Shown one piece after another: positions 16,336 to 24,924 of a stretch of 64,000 nt of DNA (position 1 is the stretch's first letter; each line of letters opens with the position of its first letter). Both the position numbers and the translations under genes were made by a program. The stretch is from Eggerthella sp. GTDB lineage: Bacteria > Actinomycetota > Coriobacteriia > Coriobacteriales > Eggerthellaceae. The notes under the pieces were generated by a model. It was given only the letters and a program-made list of their open reading frames with translations, did no database searches and was not told the DNA's origin. The stretch spans positions 151,480 through 215,479 of the forward strand of contig JAUNWY010000001.1 of NCBI GenBank assembly GCA_030540085.1, in the 5' to 3' direction.

Positions 16336-17049
16336 TTACAGGCCAAGCGCCTTCTTGAGAGAAGACACGCGGCGACGGGAAACAGGAATCTTCTCGTCTA
16401 CACCATCGAGCGTAAGAAGCAAGGTACCACCCGACTGAGGCTCGACTTCCTTGACCAGCGCAAGGTTAACCAAGTAGCCGCGATGGACGCGGAAGAAACC
16501 ATGACCATCGAGCGTTTTTTCCAGCTGAGCCAAGCTTACGGTAGAGAAGAAACGGTCGACGCCAGTTTGCAGGTACGCATAATCATCGCGCGCCATAACG
16601 TAGCGAATGTCATCGATGTTGATGAGGATCTTCTTGCCACCCTTTTCAACGGGAATGCGCTCGGCCTTCTGGGCCTTTGCATGAAGCAGCACATGTTCGC
16701 GCACGCGAGCAAGAGCGTGGGAAAGACGCTCGGTTTCAACAGGCTTAACCAGGTAATCGATGGCATTGACCTTGAACGCATCCAGAGCAAATTCGCTATA
16801 AGCAGTAACGAATACCACGGCAGGCGGGTACTTCAAATGCTGCAGAGCCTCTGCGAGCTGAATACCGGTAGCCTCGGGCATGTTGATATCCAAGAACATA
16901 ACGTCGCAAGGGTATTCCTTGAGCTTTTCGATAGCCTCGCGGACGCTTGCAGCCTCGGCAACAACTTCAGTCTGGTTGAGTTCGCCTAGCAGAAAGCGCA
17001 ACTCGGAACGCGCTGGCGCCTCGTCATCAACGATAATTGCCTTCAGCAA
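16336..17049 (-). CDS. LytTR-family response regulator (LytR/AlgR type)
   Basis: DNA-binding response regulator of a two-component pair. The receiver starts LKAIIVDDEAPARSELRFLL, with phosphoacceptor Asp in DVMFLDINMPEATG and the conserved Lys in IDYLVKPVETER. The C-terminal LytTR domain begins near IPVEKGGKKILINIDDIRYV and includes FFRVHRGYLVNLALVKEVEP. I place the start at the TTG at 17049, five bases behind AGGAGG, giving 237 residues and the standard N-terminus. The ATG at 17097 would add 16 residues, and the AGGAGG would then be internal. The cognate kinase gene is just upstream. Confidence 0.92.
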   Translation of the reverse strand: MLKAIIVDDEAPARSELRFLLGELNQTEVVAEAASVREAIEKLKEYPCDVMFLDINMPEATGIQLAEALQHLKYPPAVVFVTAYSEFALDAFKVNAIDYLVKPVETERLSHALARVREHVLLHAKAQKAERIPVEKGGKKILINIDDIRYVMARDDYAYLQTGVDRFFSTVSLAQLEKTLDGHGFFRVHRGYLVNLALVKEVEPQSGGTLLLTLDGVDEKIPVSRRRVSSLKKALGL

Positions 17050-17147
17050 CGCAACCTCCTCGTGTTTCGTGAATTTATCATTCCTATTATAGACCACTTA
17101 CCGAATGTGCGCCGACCTATCTGCAAAGCTCTTGCCAGGCAACGCTT

Positions 17148-18440
17148 CTACAGATTCGCGCAATCGGGAAGGAACAGGGTGACGGAAGTTCCCTTACCAA
17201 GCTCGCTTTGGATATCCATATAAGCCTTTTCGCCGTAGTAGCCACGCAGTCGATCGTTGATATTCTTCACGGCAATACCCAGGCCCGTTTCGGATTTCGG
17301 CGCCATGATGTTCTTGAGGGCCTCTTCCTTCATACCGATGCCATCGTCGTTTACGTGCAAGTACACATCGTCACCATCAAGCGCGCCAGAAATGGAAATG
17401 GTGAGTTTGCCTTCCGCAGGCATGGCGTGCTTTACCGCATTTTCAACCAGCGGCTGAACCATGAAGGCGGGCACCTGCATAGCGCGCAGCTCTTCGTCGA
17501 TGTCCACCTCTACCGCCAGGCGGTCTTCGCCGAAACGCGCCTGCTCAAGCGAAAGGTAGCGCACCGTTTGCTCAACCTCGCGCGAAAGAGAGATAAGGTC
17601 CGAACTGTTTTCGAGCGTCTGACGATAGAACACCGCAAACTCACGCAGCATGACGCGAGCCTTGTTGGGGTCGGTGCGTACCAACGATGCCATGGTATTG
17701 ATGATATTGAACAAAAAGTGCGGGTTGATCTGGCTCTGCAGCGCCTTGAGCTCCATGCTGGTAGCAAGCTTCTTCTGCTCTTCAAGCTGCAAAGCAGCAA
17801 TCTGCGTAGAAAGCAGCTGGCCAAAACCTTCCGCAACGGAGATCTGCGTTTCGGAAATGCGCGAAGGCTTGGGGTAGTAGAACTTCAGCGTGCCCTGAAT
17901 GGAAGACCCCATCTTCAAGGGAACGATGATGGCAGCCTGGATGGCGCTCATGGGAACAGGCAGGCCCACTTCAAGCTGCGAGCGCAACACGCGGGTTTTG
18001 CCATCCTGCACAGTGCGCTTCGTGCCGGCCGTGCGGATATGCCCACCCAATTCGCCCAGCTCTTCCCTGCCAGCGCCAGCATAGCCCAAAACCACTTCGC
18101 GGTCGGTAATGGCAACGGCACATGCAGAAGTGGAAGGAAGCAGTATCTCGCACACCTTCTGGGCAGCTTCCGACGTGAAGCCTTCCTGCATGGCTTCAAG
18201 CGTTGCACTTGCCAAGTTCAACACCGACATAGACTGGTTTGCGCGGATGCGGTCAGGATCGAGGATCAGGGCAATGGTAATGAGCAGGAATGCTGTAAAC
18301 AAAGCGCCCGAAATTGTAAGCACCAAATAGTTGCGATCGGGGCCGAACATGGCCCAGCCCAAAACGCAGCCGCAGATAAGTGCCATGCACAGCGAAGCAA
18401 TTTCAAGAACGATGGTGACGTTGTGGCGAGGGTAAGCCAT
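17148..18440 (-). CDS. LytS/YehU-like sensor histidine kinase
   Basis: Membrane sensor kinase, 430 residues, partner of the LytTR regulator 98 bases downstream. Two helices lie in the first 65 residues (IVLEIASLCMALICGCVLGW and LVLTISGALFTAFLLITIAL). A GAF-like input domain (about 80-210) follows, then the His-kinase box LQSQINPHFLFNIINTMASL, whose His is the phosphorylation site, and an HATPase domain with NAVKHAMP and VNDDGIGM ... TGLGIAVKNINDRL. This lacks the LytS seven-helix sensor, so the signal is probably cytoplasmic. RBS GGAGG precedes the ATG. Confidence 0.93.
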   Translation of the reverse strand: MAYPRHNVTIVLEIASLCMALICGCVLGWAMFGPDRNYLVLTISGALFTAFLLITIALILDPDRIRANQSMSVLNLASATLEAMQEGFTSEAAQKVCEILLPSTSACAVAITDREVVLGYAGAGREELGELGGHIRTAGTKRTVQDGKTRVLRSQLEVGLPVPMSAIQAAIIVPLKMGSSIQGTLKFYYPKPSRISETQISVAEGFGQLLSTQIAALQLEEQKKLATSMELKALQSQINPHFLFNIINTMASLVRTDPNKARVMLREFAVFYRQTLENSSDLISLSREVEQTVRYLSLEQARFGEDRLAVEVDIDEELRAMQVPAFMVQPLVENAVKHAMPAEGKLTISISGALDGDDVYLHVNDDGIGMKEEALKNIMAPKSETGLGIAVKNINDRLRGYYGEKAYMDIQSELGKGTSVTLFLPDCANL

Positions 18441-18513
18441 AAACGATCCTCCGGAAAACGGGAGCTACTTCCACCTGCGCCATACACGTCGCAGGTAATG
18501 TGACCATAGCATA

Positions 18514-19359
18514 TTACAGTCCAGCTACCTCGTTGCCCAGAAGCACTACCGCGCTGATAAGCAAAAACACACCAAAAGCAATACGCAGCTGCCGCTCGGG
18601 AACGCGACGGATGAGGTTTGCGCCAATCACCGCACCAGGGATGCTGCCCGCCGCCATGGCGATACCCGCAAGGTAATCGATGTTGCCCAGCATACCCTGA
18701 TAGACAACGCCAGGAATGGCCAGGATCATAATGGCGACCAGAGACGTACCCGAAGCCTTGCGCATCATAACGCCCAATACCGAAATGAACAGGGGCACCA
18801 TCAGGAAGCCACCGCCAACACCCACATAACCCGAGGCCAGACCCGCGGTTAAGCCAATGCCGATGGCACAAGGCAGATTCTTGCGCGTAAGCCTGAACTC
18901 TTCTTCGCCCAAATCTTCTTCGATGACCGCGGCCTTAACGGCTGCTTTTTCCACATCGACGCCCATGGCCTTGCCCGAAGCGGGATTCTTCGGCATGCGC
19001 GCAGCCTTGCGGAACATCTTGAAAGACGAAAAACCGATGATGATTGCCGCGGCAAGCATAACCATCCACGCCGGCGACATATTGGCCAGGTGCACGCCCA
19101 AAGGGCTGGTGCATGCGCCAGCCAAACCACACACAATGCCCAGCTGGGGAATGCACGTCTTGTTCTTGATATGAGTGACGAAACCCACCAGCGAAGTGGG
19201 AATGATGGTGAACAACGAAGTTGCCGTAGAAGCAAGGGCGGAGAGCCCGAAACCTAAGCGGAACAGGGGAACCATTAAGGTTCCGCCTCCGATACCCAGC
19301 AAGCCCGACAAAATGCCAACAACTACGCCAACTGCTGCGGTAATTACAAAGGTCTCCAT
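18514..19359 (-). CDS. Sulfite exporter TauE/SafE family permease
   Basis: Integral membrane protein of 281 residues with about eight helices in two repeats. Each begins with a glycine-rich phrase: GVVVGILSGLLGIGGGTLMVPL in the first half and GLTAGLASGYVGVGGGFLMVP in the second, the hallmark of TauE/SafE proteins. A charged cytoplasmic linker (about 115-155) separates the halves. Members move sulfite, sulfoacetate or other organic anions, mostly outward; the substrate cannot be read from sequence. It lies 14 bases downstream of the glycosyltransferase gene on the same strand and may be co-transcribed with it. Confidence 0.9.
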   Translation of the reverse strand: METFVITAAVGVVVGILSGLLGIGGGTLMVPLFRLGFGLSALASTATSLFTIIPTSLVGFVTHIKNKTCIPQLGIVCGLAGACTSPLGVHLANMSPAWMVMLAAAIIIGFSSFKMFRKAARMPKNPASGKAMGVDVEKAAVKAAVIEEDLGEEEFRLTRKNLPCAIGIGLTAGLASGYVGVGGGFLMVPLFISVLGVMMRKASGTSLVAIMILAIPGVVYQGMLGNIDYLAGIAMAAGSIPGAVIGANLIRRVPERQLRIAFGVFLLISAVVLLGNEVAGL

Positions 19360-19373
19360 AAAACGCGCAAGTC

Positions 19374-20720
19374 CTATTCTTCGTTGATGTTAAGCCTGAT
19401 CTCGGCCGTCATGCCTGGATCAAGATTGGCAACCGCCGGCTCCAGCGAGTCGGAAGCGTTGCCCACAGCATCTGCCGATGCGCCCGCCGGGGCAGCGGCT
19501 TCAACCACCACTTCCCCGCCCGACTGACGGGCAATGGCAGCCTGCACCAGCGCTTGGCGCAAACCGCCATCGCTTTCCATGCGCGCCATAATATCGCCCC
19601 AGGTGTACTGGAACTCAAAATACTTCATGCAGTGTTCCTGGGCGTATTCAGTTGCCTCGCCAGCGGCAGCTTTGGCGCCTTCGCGATAGCGCTTCTTGTC
19701 GGGGCGAGCCAGCGAACGCAGGAACGCCGTACGCTTAATGCGCTTGGTAATGCCCGGCTCCAGGAACGGACCGGGATACGGCATAAGCGAAGAAGGCTTG
19801 ATCTGCAGAAGGTCAATCTGCGCACGGCTGAACTCGATTTTGTAGTACTCGTACACCCAGCGGAAAATGTCGCGATAGAAGCGATGGCCTTCGTGCCTGT
19901 CACGCGGGGGGCGGTGGGTCAACGACCACTGGTTGTCGAACCAGATGTCGGAACCGTACATGCGCAGGTTGAGCAAATAGTCCAAGTCTTCGCCGCGAAG
20001 GATCCACGGGTCGAAGCTCAAACGACGATACGTTTCGCGATGCAGCGCCAAACAGCCACCGCATACATGGTTGGAGCGAGAAAGGCGCGGGCCGGACATG
20101 GCCTTGCTGATCCAATTGTTGAATGCGCGGCCCTGCTGCCAAAAATGGTTGTACCAACGGTTCTGGCTCTTCGAGTAGTAGGTGCCTTCGTCGTTGAAGT
20201 AGAAGCCCGATTTGGCCAGGATGGGAATACCCTTCTTGGTGAGCTTGCCCAGACCGTACATGGCCTTTTCGAGAAATGCCTCGTCTTCGATGGTCTCATC
20301 GTCATCGATGAACACCACCGAATCGAATCCCAACACCTGGGCAACAACCAAACCAAGGTTGCGAATGGCAGAATAGCCCGTAAGGCCAATAGCCTCTTGC
20401 TGGCCGCCGAAACCCAGCTGGTCCAAACGCTGCTGAACAATCTCAGCTTCAGCGCGCCCAATTACCAATGTGTGCATTTGGGGGAACTGGTTGGCAATGC
20501 TTTGAACCTTCTTGGCGGCTTCGTCTTCCACGCCACCTTCGGCAGCAACCAAAATGATTACCTGGCCCAAACCGCGCACTTGCTGCAACGAGTTCAGACA
20601 CCTGCCCAACGTGCCCTGTTCGTTCAGGGGCGTGGGGTGGTCGTACAGGTTGGAAGGCTTTGAAGCACCACGCTTTGTGGGCGCGGTATGGAAGGTAGGT
20701 ATGATCACTGCAGGATTCAT
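19374..20720 (-). CDS. Glycosyltransferase, GT-A fold (GT2-like)
   Basis: A 448-residue cytoplasmic or membrane-associated glycosyltransferase without obvious transmembrane helices. It opens with AVIIPTFHTAP and has a nucleotide-sugar DXD-like stretch in VVFIDDDETIEDEAFLEKAM (Asp cluster near residue 140). Later it has CGGCLALHRETYRRLSFDPW and RGEDLDYLLNLRMYG, where ED is the likely base region of the GT2 acceptor site. The last 60 residues are Ala/Gly-rich and low in complexity. RBS AGAGGGGG precedes the ATG. No cell-wall or capsule cluster is nearby, so the acceptor is unknown. Confidence 0.8.
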   Translation of the reverse strand: MNPAVIIPTFHTAPTKRGASKPSNLYDHPTPLNEQGTLGRCLNSLQQVRGLGQVIILVAAEGGVEDEAAKKVQSIANQFPQMHTLVIGRAEAEIVQQRLDQLGFGGQQEAIGLTGYSAIRNLGLVVAQVLGFDSVVFIDDDETIEDEAFLEKAMYGLGKLTKKGIPILAKSGFYFNDEGTYYSKSQNRWYNHFWQQGRAFNNWISKAMSGPRLSRSNHVCGGCLALHRETYRRLSFDPWILRGEDLDYLLNLRMYGSDIWFDNQWSLTHRPPRDRHEGHRFYRDIFRWVYEYYKIEFSRAQIDLLQIKPSSLMPYPGPFLEPGITKRIKRTAFLRSLARPDKKRYREGAKAAAGEATEYAQEHCMKYFEFQYTWGDIMARMESDGGLRQALVQAAIARQSGGEVVVEAAAPAGASADAVGNASDSLEPAVANLDPGMTAEIRLNINEE

Positions 20721-20766
20721 GGGTCCCCCTCTTTGCGGCCCGCCCTATGCAGGCCCCTTAGAAAAA

Positions 20767-20789
20767 CAACATCCCATGATGGGATGTTG
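20767..20789 (-). terminator. Terminator after rsgA
   Basis: The near-perfect palindrome CAACATCCCAT-G-ATGGGATGTTG is followed on the minus strand by GTTTTTC. It sits 48 bases past the rsgA stop and separates that gene from the glycosyltransferase gene. Confidence 0.82.
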
Positions 20790-20836
20790 CACATAGTATT
20801 GTAGCGCATCGGAAAGAGCGCTTGGTTTCACGGTTC

Positions 20837-21820
20837 TTAGCGCCTTCGGCGAGGATGCCCACGACGACTGCGAATGCGCTCCGCCTCCTCGCGGCGGGTT
20901 TTCACCTGAGCGCTCTCTTCGCGAAGGCGCACGTACGATTCCAGGCGTTCTGCCGCCAAATCGCCCGACTCAACAGCAGCGCGGACAACGCATCCCGGTT
21001 CATTGGTGTGAGTGCAATCGCGAAAACGGCATGAGGCGGCAAGCTCCTCAATGTCCGAAAACGCAGCGCCAATGCCTTCGTCGGCGTCCCAAAGCCCCAA
21101 ACCACGCACGCCGGGCATGTCGATAATGCGGCCACCCGTCGGCAGATAAATAATCTCGCGAGAAACGGTGGTGTGCCTGCCCTTGCCATCGCCGCGCACA
21201 GCGGTGGTCTTCTGGATGTCGCTGCCTACGAGCATATTCACCAGGCTCGACTTACCCACGCCCGACCGGCCGATAAGAACTGCAGTTTTATCGCCTTCGG
21301 CAATTATCTGGGCAAGACGCTGCACCGACGTCTCGTCTCGGTCGGAAATGGCCAGCAGCTCGTCATTGCCCACGAACCCATCGATATGCGAGCGCACTTC
21401 CTCTACTTCAGCGGACGAAGCCATCAGGTCGGCCTTAGTAAGCACCACCAGCACTTCCGCTCCCGTTTCGTGGGCCAAGACAAGCTCGCGCTCCAGGCGG
21501 CGAGTGTTGGTGTCTTCGATGGGTTGGGCAATGATAACCAGGTCGAAGTTGGCGGCTAGTGTTTGCGGAAGGGCTCGTTCGGTGGGGTCCTTGCGCACAA
21601 ACGACGTACGCCTGGGCAGCGTTTCCTCAATAATGCCCTTGTCATGCCCATCCGGAAGGGAAATGCGCACTTCATCGCCCACCACTGCGCGCTGATCACT
21701 GCCCTTCACCAAGGAAGTGGCATGCTCGCAGCGAAGCTCGCGGCCATCGTCCAAACGAACCAAGGGGAAGCCTCTATCGAGCTTCACCACCACACCGGTT
21801 TCGATGGCTGGAGTTTCCAT
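20837..21820 (-). CDS. rsgA: Ribosome small subunit-dependent GTPase A
   Basis: Circularly permuted GTPase that checks late 30S ribosome assembly. The N-terminal OB-fold part (VVKLDRGFPLVRLDDGRELRC) leads to the permuted G motifs: G4 VLTKADL first, then G1 GRSGVGKSSLVN, G2/G3 region RHTTVSREI and DMPGVRGLGLWD. The C-terminal zinc segment is CRFRDCTHTNEPGC. At 327 residues it has the family's usual length. It starts at the last base of the upstream exported protein's stop, so it is tightly coupled to it. Confidence 0.96.
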   Translation of the reverse strand: METPAIETGVVVKLDRGFPLVRLDDGRELRCEHATSLVKGSDQRAVVGDEVRISLPDGHDKGIIEETLPRRTSFVRKDPTERALPQTLAANFDLVIIAQPIEDTNTRRLERELVLAHETGAEVLVVLTKADLMASSAEVEEVRSHIDGFVGNDELLAISDRDETSVQRLAQIIAEGDKTAVLIGRSGVGKSSLVNMLVGSDIQKTTAVRGDGKGRHTTVSREIIYLPTGGRIIDMPGVRGLGLWDADEGIGAAFSDIEELAASCRFRDCTHTNEPGCVVRAAVESGDLAAERLESYVRLREESAQVKTRREEAERIRSRRGHPRRRR

Positions 21821-22428
21821 TACAGCGTCCCCTCTCGTTTAGATTGGTACAGGGCCAACAGCGCCAAGCCAGCCAGCACCGAAACGATGCCAAGACCGAA
21901 AAGCTTCGGATCCATCCCCGGCTTGTTTTCAGAGCCGGCGGCAAGCGCCGAAACCTCTTCCACGTGAATGTCGGACATGCCCTGGTGCTCCCTGCAATCC
22001 AGATGGAACGTACCACGCACCTGGAGCATGGTACCGGTAACGCCGTAGCTGCCGTACGTGTCGATGTTCTTCGCTTGTTCCATGGTCATGAACACCGAAA
22101 CCACGCTAGGGTTTGTGGGATCGTCGTCTTGCAGGGTGACCCAGCAATTATCGGGCTGCATTTCATCGTTGATGCGGTCGCCCACCACTTCGCCCTGCAC
22201 AAATACCGTTTGGTCTTCATAGTACGAGTCGGCCTGAGCCAAATCGGCAATGGTTGTTTGGTACAAAAACGAGCTGTCAGAAAGTTGGTTCACATATACA
22301 TGATTGTTGGGCTTGGACGATTCCTGCCCTTCATCGGCCCAGGCAACACTGGAACACAGCAGCACGGCCGCCAGCACGCATGAGCACCATGCCGCAACAA
22401 TGGTTCGCCTTGAAAGCAGCTTCGTCAC
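21820..22428 (-). CDS. Exported, membrane-anchored OB-fold-like protein of unknown function
   Basis: I use the GTG at 22428, which overlaps the trkH stop by four bases and has GGAAGG upstream; this gives 202 residues beginning VTKLLSRRTIVAAW, a signal peptide with possible cleavage after SSVAWA. The exported part has a nucleic-acid-binding-like OB pattern (VFVQGEVVGDRINDEMQPDN, CWVTLQDDD, GTMLQVRGTFHLDCREHQG). One helix near the C-terminus (LFGLGIVSVLAGLALLALYQ) anchors it with a short basic tail inside. It lies between trkH and rsgA in one run. I do not recognise a named family. Confidence 0.7.
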   Translation of the reverse strand: MTKLLSRRTIVAAWCSCVLAAVLLCSSVAWADEGQESSKPNNHVYVNQLSDSSFLYQTTIADLAQADSYYEDQTVFVQGEVVGDRINDEMQPDNCWVTLQDDDPTNPSVVSVFMTMEQAKNIDTYGSYGVTGTMLQVRGTFHLDCREHQGMSDIHVEEVSALAAGSENKPGMDPKLFGLGIVSVLAGLALLALYQSKREGTL

Positions 22429-23942
22429 GAGCGCACCGCCTTCCTGCGAGGCATAACCGACACAACCACTTTCACGACAAGGGCCAGCAACGTTATGAAT
22501 TCCAGACGGCCTGCCCACATTTCAAGGATGTACACCGCTTCCAAGGTTGGTGGCATGCCACGAGAAACAATGCCCGAGCTCAAGCCGCCGTTGGAGGCCA
22601 TGGCAACCGATTCGAAGATGGAAGAAATGGCATCGTAGCCATGAGCAATGCCCGCAAGCGAGCCAATTAGATACGTAACCACGAACAGGGCAGAAACGGT
22701 CATAGCAGACTTTGCCGCATCGGTGGTAAGCACTTTGCGCCCCAAATGATAATAACGAACAGAAACGCGCGCCGTGCTGGGCGAAAGGGTTTCCTTGACG
22801 GTGGAAACCATCGATTTGGCAATAAGGCCGATACGCGAAAGCTTAATACCACCAGCGGTACTTCCGCTGGAACCGCCGATTGCCATGCACATAGCGATGA
22901 TCAAGAACGCACCCGAAGAAAATACTGTAGTGAGCTGGTTGTTCGTAACATTCTGGAAGCCCGTAGTGGTAGCTGCAGCCACAACCATGAACACGCCGCG
23001 GCGCAGCAGCGCCATCAAATCGGAGAAGCCACCCGAAGCGCACGTTGAAGCCATAAGCGTGATGGTGGCAACAATAAGCCAGATAGCACCCGTGCGGATT
23101 TCCAAATCGCGGAAGAAGGAATCGGTTTCGCCGCGCTGGGTTTTCACGTACAGCGAGAAGTTGATGGCGCCCAAAATCATAAGCACCATACAAACGATTT
23201 CCAACGCAAACGAATGGTAGTACCCGATGGACTGGCTGGTAGGAGCAAAGCCGCCGGTAATGAAGCCAGAAATTGATATCCACAAGGAATGGAAGAAGGC
23301 ACGCACCGGCTCCATGCCGGAAAGAACGCACATCACGAATAGGATAACCACGGCAACCGCAATGGCGGTAAGGGAGATGCGGCTGATAAGGCGAACCGTG
23401 TTCACGATGTTTGGCAGCACATGTTCGCTTCGGCCTTCCGAAGAATACAGGCCCGAAGTGGCCTTGCCCAAAAGGCCCAGCGAAAGCGCCACTACAATAA
23501 GGCCCAAACCGCCGATAAGGTGCATTACGAAACGCCACATATTGTCGGCGGTGGAAAGATGCTCGAGGTCGATAACGAGCGTAACGCCCGTGGTGGTAAG
23601 TCCGGAAACCGCTTCCATAAGGGAGTCGAGGTACGAGCCGTAATGGCCGGAAAGAGCCAGGGGAACCGACGCCACAAACGCCAGGACAATCCACGAAAGG
23701 CCGGTTACCGCAAGCGCCTGCTGGTGGGTAAGCTTGCCCGGCTGCACGCACAGAAGACGCAGGCCTGACCCAACGATAAGAGAAATGCCCACCGCCAGCA
23801 GATAACGCGAAGCCGGTTCCCATTCCTGCATCACAATGGCAACCACCAACGGCACCGCCAGCGCAATGGTGAAGAACGAAACCAGCACACCAAGGTAGTG
23901 CGCTACCACACGCACATCAAACAGAGTAAAGCGAAGCCACAT
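22425..23942 (-). CDS. trkH: TrkH/KtrB-family potassium uptake protein
   Basis: Pore-forming K+ (or Na+/K+) transporter subunit. The start chosen is the ATG at 23942 (MWLRFTLFDVRVVAHYLG), 505 residues, matching TrkH length. The frame is open to a TTG at 24071, but that start lacks a ribosome site and would place the 27-base repeats inside the protein. Selectivity-filter glycines are visible in the four half-pore loops: GLTTTGVTLV, ISGFITGGFAP, AATTTGFQNV and SNGGLSSGIV. A regulatory TrkA gene is not in the window. Confidence 0.93.
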   Translation of the reverse strand: MWLRFTLFDVRVVAHYLGVLVSFFTIALAVPLVVAIVMQEWEPASRYLLAVGISLIVGSGLRLLCVQPGKLTHQQALAVTGLSWIVLAFVASVPLALSGHYGSYLDSLMEAVSGLTTTGVTLVIDLEHLSTADNMWRFVMHLIGGLGLIVVALSLGLLGKATSGLYSSEGRSEHVLPNIVNTVRLISRISLTAIAVAVVILFVMCVLSGMEPVRAFFHSLWISISGFITGGFAPTSQSIGYYHSFALEIVCMVLMILGAINFSLYVKTQRGETDSFFRDLEIRTGAIWLIVATITLMASTCASGGFSDLMALLRRGVFMVVAAATTTGFQNVTNNQLTTVFSSGAFLIIAMCMAIGGSSGSTAGGIKLSRIGLIAKSMVSTVKETLSPSTARVSVRYYHLGRKVLTTDAAKSAMTVSALFVVTYLIGSLAGIAHGYDAISSIFESVAMASNGGLSSGIVSRGMPPTLEAVYILEMWAGRLEFITLLALVVKVVVSVMPRRKAVRS

Positions 23943-23987
23943 GCTACTGCCCCGCCTTGCCGAAAATGCGCCATGCGGCAACGAGGA

Positions 23988-24095
23988 CAGAGCGCTGTCC
24001 GCCGCACTCGAAAACGAAGTGCTGCTCTCCGTACTTGAAAGCGAAGTGCTGCTCTCCGTATTTGAAAACAAAGCACTGCCCGCCGCACTCGAAAA
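23988..24095. repeat. Four 27-bp tandem repeats upstream of trkH
   Basis: Units at 23988-24014, 24015-24041, 24042-24068 and 24069-24095. The middle two differ by a few bases, as do the outer two, giving an A-B-B-A pattern. The period is a multiple of three and the trkH frame stays open through all units, coding 9-residue blocks such as FSNTESSTS and LSSTESSTS. Without a good start codon it is probably leader sequence; a translated N-terminal tail cannot be excluded. Confidence 0.8.
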
Positions 24096-24125
24096 CGTTG
24101 TTTTTCCTGCTGGTATACGCCATGG

Positions 24126-24272
24126 CTATCCAAGCGATCCCAGCGCGAAAAGGAAACGGATAACAACGGTAATGCCGTATAAGAGCAGCAAAAAAGCGAC
24201 GATGCTCATCAGCACCGCCGAAAAGCCCAGAAGCGGGACGCGAATACGCTCTTTCAGCTCGTCTTTATCCAT
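24126..24272 (-). CDS. Small single-helix membrane protein, 48 residues
   Basis: The frame runs from ATG at 24272 to TAG at 24126. A charged start, MDKDELKERIRVPLLG, is followed by one long hydrophobic helix (FSAVLMSIVAFLLLLYGITV) and a basic/hydrophobic end. The charge pattern, the run of leucines and the position just upstream of trkH on the same strand make it a plausible real small protein, perhaps a membrane accessory. The weak point is the ribosome site: the bases before the ATG are AATAACCCCC, with no purine tract. No family recognised. Confidence 0.5.
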   Translation of the reverse strand: MDKDELKERIRVPLLGFSAVLMSIVAFLLLLYGITVVIRFLFALGSLG

Positions 24273-24353
24273 GGGGGTTATTCTAGTACATTCTTGCTTT
24301 ATGGCTATATAAGCAAAGCAAGGGGGCTATGCAGGGGGCGAGCAACATTAAAA

Positions 24354-24376
24354 CGGCCAGGCTTGAGGCCTGGCCG
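24354..24376 (-). terminator. Terminator downstream of the 151-residue membrane protein gene
   Basis: The stem CGGCCAGGC / GCCTGGCCG with a short loop is followed on the minus strand by TTTTAATG. It lies about 95 bases past the stop at 24469 and before the small-protein and trkH run. Confidence 0.8.
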
Positions 24377-24468
24377 CTTTAAACAGCCCCATAATGCGCA
24401 GCCGTTTTGCTGGAATTCAGCTAAGGTAGGTGCCCGGTTGGGACGGCGAAGCCAACGCTGGGGTTTCG

Positions 24469-24924
24469 CTACTTGTTAGCCGTATGGGGCACCAAGGGGC
24501 AGGCGATGCCGCCGTCGCGGAAATATCGAACCAAGAAGCAGCAGCCAGAAAGAGCCAGCGCGATGCCGAGACCAGCATAGAAGAAGGCGATGAACCACGT
24601 GGGGGCAATGCCCGAAGAACGCAGCCCGATGCCCATGGTCATCATGAACGCCATGATGAGGTAGCCCTTAGCATCGAAGAACTTCCAGAACGGCACACGT
24701 TCTTCTTCCATGGCTTCGATGCGGTCGGCGTGCTTGCCAACCAGCTTGGAGAACATTCCTGCATGGAACACCGTGAAAGCAACAATTGCAGCAGGCACGA
24801 GCACCAACATTGCGTGCTCGTCCATTTCGGTAAATGCGGAAACGCCGAGGATGGCAATGTTGAGCCCAGCAGCAAGCCAAACAAATCCAGCAATCAGCAA
24901 GAGCTTTTCTTTTGCTACGCGCAT
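24469..24924 (-). CDS. Four-helix integral membrane protein of unknown function
   Basis: The ATG at 24924 (MRVAKEKLLLIAGFVWLAAG) has a perfect AGGAGG site and gives 151 residues; the longer frame to 24978 is not needed. Helices lie at about residues 7-27, 37-58, 87-105 and 110-130, with a charged cytoplasmic loop (KHADRIEAMEEERVPFWKFF) in the middle and Cys pairs near the C-terminus. It is a single-gene unit with its own terminator. No named family recognised. Confidence 0.75.
   Translation of the reverse strand: MRVAKEKLLLIAGFVWLAAGLNIAILGVSAFTEMDEHAMLVLVPAAIVAFTVFHAGMFSKLVGKHADRIEAMEEERVPFWKFFDAKGYLIMAFMMTMGIGLRSSGIAPTWFIAFFYAGLGIALALSGCCFLVRYFRDGGIACPLVPHTANK

Noticed and set aside
22425..24071. 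Long TrkH with a start at 24071
   Set aside because: The TTG has no ribosome site, and the 27-base repeats would form a Ser/Thr tail not typical of TrkH; the ATG at 23942 gives the normal N-terminus.
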